From: Dermanyssus gallinae
Lineage: Eukaryota > Arthropoda > Arachnida > Mesostigmata > Dermanyssidae
Assembly: GCA_003439945.1 (NCBI GenBank)
Contig: QVRM01001369.1
Span: 811,501-875,500, forward strand
DNA length: 64,000 nucleotides
Direction: 5' to 3'
Shown here: positions 59,321 through 64,000 of the stretch, piece after piece
Numbering within the stretch: the stretch's first letter is position 1
How the letters are laid out: every line of letters begins with the position of its first letter
Notes under the pieces: model-generated
Seen by the model: the letters and a program-made list of their open reading frames with translations, nothing else
Told to the model about the DNA's origin: nothing
Database searches by the model: none
Translations under genes and position numbers: made by a program

Positions 59321-60660
59321 ACCACCGCGGCGAGCCATAGCCCATGGGTCCAAGCCGGTGGCTGACGGCCGAAAGTCAGGATCACTTATGGCAGAGGCTT
59401 CTTTTAGCCCCTAGACGAAATGAACAATCTCCAGACGTCCATGTGACTTTCGAAGTTTAATGGCTCCGTCACAACCTCACTTACCGTGAGCAAGGTGCAG
59501 ACACCTTGAACTTTGGCGTTAAACGAGGCCAAGCACGGGCAAGAGGCGCTTACCGGGATACCATATACGTACGTTAGGCGTGAGAGCTGAGCTACGTCGA
59601 TGGAGAAAACGTTAACAACCAATCATGCTGCTCTTATCACCTGAGGTTCGACCATTAGGCACCAGACAGTGGATTGCCTTGAATGACCGTTACATCAAAC
59701 TTTCTTTAGAGTCAGGCCAACTCTCGCCAGGATTTCCTTAGTGTTTGAGTCAAATCCTGAATGCTCCGAATCATCCTGATCTCGCTTGTCAGCCTATCTG
59801 TGTTTGCTTCCGCATAACAGCTTCTTTTTGTCGTCTCACCTAAGACAACGGCGAACCGATCGTGCCCGAGGGCTCATCAACAATCGCGTCGGCACCGACA
59901 CCCTTCTTCGCTTAACACCCGTGGATTGGTTGTTCATACCGCTAGCCGACCTCGATGTATCATCAACAGCTGTAGGTGTGCCCTCGCGCAGAATGAATCA
60001 ACAATTAGCAGAAGCTAAGGAAGGTGGCGGCCTTATCAGAAGAGGCGGGAACGCTACGCCAACAATACCTACCTGCTGTCGTTGCTGCTGCTGTGACGTA
60101 GATTGCTGCGCTGCACGTAGAAGAGCTGACGATATTGTCGTCAAGTAACAAAGACGCTGTTGAGGCGAGGTCGAGGTAGGATTGCAGGATGGTGAAACAG
60201 GCCGCCGAGTCGTCGCTGTACCGACGTAGCAGAGGAGTGAAACGGAATAAAAACTAAAGCCCTGGTGGTCAATATTCGTGTTTTCTTCCTATTTATATGT
60301 ATATATATATGTATACGAGTACATAGGTCACCAAGGCAAAGCTATTGTTTACAAACAGTAAAACCCGGATCCAGCCTGTCTTCTGAGCGGTTCCATCGTT
60401 TTATGACGGAACGGGAACCGTTTCACGACGTGGCTGTTATGGCACACGACCAACCAGAACCACACTCTAGGGGAGGACGATAACCTAAACGGCACCTCAC
60501 GGCTCATCAGTGGAACACTTTTTAATCTCGGATAAAGCGCAAGGTGAAGACGATCCGGCTGGGCCACTGCCAAGTCAAGCCGTGGCTTACGAGCCGGGTA
60601 GCGCCGCACCATTCGTGAGCGACAGAAAAAGTCTGCACGCTTCGACGTTTGAACGTCGAA
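59321..60660. other. Intergenic sequence, no gene seen
   Basis: Overlapping frames at 59786-60148 and 60265-60612 carry no domain or splice context. Confidence 0.45.

Positions 60661-60661
<1 letters not shown>

Positions 60662-60691
<30 letters not shown>
60662..60691. repeat. (TA)n microsatellite
   Basis: About 30 bp of TA. Confidence 0.92.
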
Positions 60692-60693
<2 letters not shown>

Positions 60694-60947
60694 CCTAGCT
60701 ACAAATCGCGGTCAATATATGGACGGCAACTCAAGTCATAATTACCCGTGTTTCGGCGCGACATGAACAATACGCGTTGGCGAGTCCGATAGGCGTCAAA
60801 AAAGGCTCTCTCTAGTAAAAGTTATGTCGGTTATAAAATTAGTGAAGAAAAACCCTACAACTGTTCAGCAAGGAAAAAGCTACGTTATTTGCGACCATTG
60901 GTTATCAAGATAAATCTATACACTTTTATCTTGTAGGCTCTCATTCA

Positions 60948-60950
<3 letters not shown>

Positions 60951-61018
<68 letters not shown>
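60951..61018. repeat. (TA)n microsatellite
   Basis: About 66 bp of TA. Confidence 0.95.
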
Positions 61019-61021
<3 letters not shown>

Positions 61022-62879
61022 GACTACTACCCCTGCTTAGACAATTTTCAAAGCTACAACTGTTGGTTAAATATGGAGAGATTTCTTACAGCAATTTGTT
61101 AATTTTGATCCAGAGCTGACGCAGATTAGTATCTAATATAAAGCCAATTATGATGAAGCCATAAAAAACGACTACATTCGTAAACAATTGGTAATCATTT
61201 TACAGCCTTAAACTCTACAGCTAATATAATTGCTTATTATTTTCTCAGTTTCTTGCGGCACCGAATGATGACCGTGTTGCGCATGGTACATTGTGAACGA
61301 TCAGAGACCAGCGTAGTTGGGTTTAAACACGTTCGAGTCATTAGCGACCTCGAAACGTTAAACTAGAGCGCCACAAACATTAACTGGTTGTTGTTGCTGC
61401 TGTTGGCTGCGCTGGCGGTGTATCGTTAATCGATACCGGAGAGTCGCTTCTGTGAAGCGGGTTCCTTGTTTAGCAGTAATAGTAGTACACCTCAGCCGAT
61501 GTATCGCTTTGTGCTGGTTGGTTTCGTTGCCGTTTGCAACCCAATGGGCCCTCTCGAGTCGTTGTCGTCACTAAGCAAGCGTCGTTTCTCGCTGTTCGGG
61601 CGGTCTGTGTTGGAAAGCTGCAAGCTCAGCACATGTCCGCAGCACATCGAGTAGCTAGGTCACGGCGGTACCCTTGTTTTCATTCGACATCGCCATTTCG
61701 TGCACTGCTCGTTTGTTAATCTCGTTGACTTGTTTGCGCCTGGTTTGTTGTTTATTTGACGATCCTGGGCACGAGCTATCTGCCAGCGCGGTGCCGCACC
61801 TCGCAACACAATCCAATGACGACAACAGCAGGCTCATGATCCTGCGCGAATTCCCCGCCCAGTGCTGCCTTGTCCTGGCATTTTGCAGTGCGTTAACGTG
61901 CGTGCAGGGGGACAGCCTAAACGATACGGCTGAAAATTATAAACAGAAGACCTTGATGATGCAGCAGTAGCGCCAGGGCTGGTCGCGGCGGATAATGCTG
62001 GTAGGTGGCTGGGGGGGACCTTAACTCGATCTCCTTTTGTTGCTAGAAGGGAGACTGTTTAATGCTGCCAGGATATTTAGAGCGGCCTTATACGTGCTTA
62101 CTAGGCGGGCGGGCATAAATGTGCTTTATATACGCGGCGAAGGTCGGGAATCAAGACAGGAGACACGATAGTTATGGCCGTCGTGTTAGTAGTGTCCAGC
62201 AGTGGTCGTGCTAACGTCAGGAGATTTTTATAATGTCAGTGAGTGGACAACAAGTCAAGCCAGGGCAATCGAACAAGGACAACAACAAGGAAAGGGCAAA
62301 GTTGCTCTACGTGCCTCTGAACAGATCACATAATTTGACTTTGAGAAATTTCTGCTCACTGCCGATTGAGTGAGCCACAGCGAGCCTTGTGTGTTGGAGC
62401 ACTCTCACGCCTAACCGACGCAGCAGAAGCATCTACGAGAAAATAAGGGAGAGAGAGAGTAGCTTAACGTTTCATTTCCCTGAGTGCTCGATGAGGAGAT
62501 ATTAGACGCAGAAGCTGAACCAAGGGGTGCTCTTGAGGTTAAGCGTCTCTCCAATGCACTTCTGTCTCCTTCGGCAACCTTGAGAGACGGCGAAACAAAT
62601 CAGCTGCACAAAGCTAGACAGAAGACCTGCCACGACGTTTGAGTTAACTTTGTGTGCTTTCCGGCTGACTGATTAGAGCCCGCCCAATTGAGAAGCACGA
62701 TCTTAGCAAGCGTTTGCTTAGAATTTTCAAGGCATTGATTAGACCGTGTTGCGCATAGCACACGCGTATTTTTTTTGCTTTGTTCTGTTCGCTATATCAT
62801 TCTTCGCTTGCTTGAGATAAACTTCTACAATTGGTAAAAAAAAAGTCCAATTGTACCAACAAACCCCCCACTTACTTAC
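61019..62879. other. Intergenic sequence with one weak secreted-peptide frame
   Basis: The ATG at 61836 opens 44 codons to 61970 whose N-terminus (LREFPAQCCLVLAFCSALTC) looks like a signal peptide, followed by a short polar stretch. The length is within chance expectation and no homologue is recognised, so it is not called as a gene. Confidence 0.35.
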
Positions 62880-63091
62880 GCTACTACAAAGGTTATTAGC
62901 TAGCCGTATTCCATCGCATGTCACGCGCGGCTGAATATCGCTGAAGGCCGTTGGCTTGTAATTTAGCAGCAGGCTGTAAGTGGTGGAGTTTTTGCCTATA
63001 TTCCAGTGGCCGTGCATGAAGATGGTTTGGCCATAAGCGGCCCTATGAATAGTAGTCGTGGTTGTGGAAGGAATGCAGCTAACCAGGCATC
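62880..63091 (-). CDS. Candidate internal exon, unknown protein
   Basis: A 212 bp minus-strand stretch is bounded by a plausible acceptor (TTCCTGCAG|G) and a strong donor (AGC|GTAAGT). It has an open frame of 70 codons after a split codon, including TIFMHGHWNIGKNSTTYSLL, LNYKPTAFSDIQPRVTCDGI and RLANNLCSS. The composition looks coding, with two Cys near the end and an N-glycosylation-type NST. No family recognised. No partner exon was found, so it could be a chance frame or an exon of a gene extending off the right edge. Confidence 0.3.
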
Positions 63092-64000
63092 CTGCAGGAA
63101 CGCGGAGTGCCTGTACTGCTGGAAAAGATGGATACCAGATCCAAGTAATGCAACCGTTAGGCCTGTCCGACCTCTTGCACCTCTTGCGTGCTGCACTCCG
63201 CTGTTAGCTAGGAGAGACAGAGAGACAAGCAAGCAGCAATCGCTGAAATCTGGTGCTGCCCTGATGACGCGTTGTTGCTAGACCGTCACGTTACGTGATG
63301 CCTGAATGGATATTATAGGTGTTAACGAGATGACGAGGACGATGACGACGACGGCATCGAGAGCAATGACAACAACAATTATCTCGACGCTTTGCTAATT
63401 AGCGCGTAGCACCGTCACCATAGCCAACATTCTATGTCGGTTCCCGCTAGCCCGCGTTTCGAGCATATTCGATATTATAATTACTAGAACTGCTACAATT
63501 ACGACAACAAATTAGCACACTTCTCTCTGACAGCGGGTAGCCAGCCTTCCGCCTGTACGATAGCTCCGCTGCCTCGCGCGTGGGGGGCGTGATGATCAGC
63601 GTTAACATAACAGCACCTCGGTTAGCTCAAGTAACATGGAAGGGCGTAGAGAAGCTGGGTATTCCGTGTTTGTTTCGTGCACAACTTCGTCTGTTCGCCT
63701 CATCATCCTCAAATTCGTCGGGATTGTGCACCTTTTGAGCATAAGCGAAACCATGTACCCTGGCCGTCATTGCATTGACTGTAGGATTGCTTGTGCCCAA
63801 ATTGCCGCTCATGTAGCGTAGCTTACACTTGTTGAATTAAACATAGAATTACTTGCTGAAAGTCAAATAATTACTTATCTTGTTCACTTAAAGGAACATT
63901 TAAGTACACAGACGCATCTGCAGTTTTGTCTACAAACCGAATACTGCGTCTATATTGCTAAAGTTTATATTTCATATAGTTATTCGTGGATTACGCAACC
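63092..64000. other. Right-edge sequence, nothing recognised
   Basis: Short CGA/ACA-rich patches at about 63325-63380. No gene called. Confidence 0.5.

Overview
This window is eukaryotic, animal-type DNA. It is AT-leaning, with spliced genes, very long introns, dozens of (TA)n arrays, and many decayed transposons of arthropod-type families (mariner DD34D, R1-like, CR1/Jockey-like and other LINEs, tRNA-derived SINEs, an R2/28S junction). A mite or other arthropod fits best, but the species is not proved from the sequence.

Only two host genes are firmly supported, both on the minus strand. (1) Three consecutive coding exons of a frequenin/NCS-1 neuronal calcium sensor (26535-26426, 25919-25787, 6335-6175) join in phase through a 506 bp and a 19,451 bp intron. 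The first coding exon (myristoylated N-terminus) and the last one (second half of EF-hand 4 and the C-terminus) were not found and probably lie outside the window. (2) A complete intronless gene for mitochondrial ribosomal protein S17 lies at 41506-40997, with a YY1-type motif upstream.

Layout. 1-6174: the next frequenin intron, with two related fold-back elements, a LINE fragment inserted in one of them with a 16 bp target-site duplication, and an internally deleted mariner. 6.3-25.8 kb: the giant intron, with two LINE relics, SINEs, (TA)n and (TAA)n arrays and several hairpins. 26.5-41 kb: no confident exon; a second mariner lineage, a tandem duplication and a mariner copy lacking its N-terminus. 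41-44 kb: MRPS17, then a full-length mariner with two in-frame stops. 44-48 kb: microsatellites. 48.05-48.47 kb: a GC-rich, hairpin-rich block that begins with 25 nt of 28S rRNA ending at the R2 insertion site. 49.6-51.3 kb: a minus-strand LINE relic. 53.0-56.2 kb: an R1-type LINE relic with ORF1 zinc knuckles, part of the endonuclease, RT blocks and a C-terminal zinc region. 56.2-64 kb: mostly non-coding, with a CRE/E-box cluster, a SINE, long (TA)n arrays and one weak candidate exon.

The most unusual object is the 28S-tailed structured block at 48053-48471. It looks like a short, internally deleted R2 derivative outside rDNA. The two closely similar mariner copies share the same nonsense codon, which suggests they spread using transposase supplied from elsewhere.
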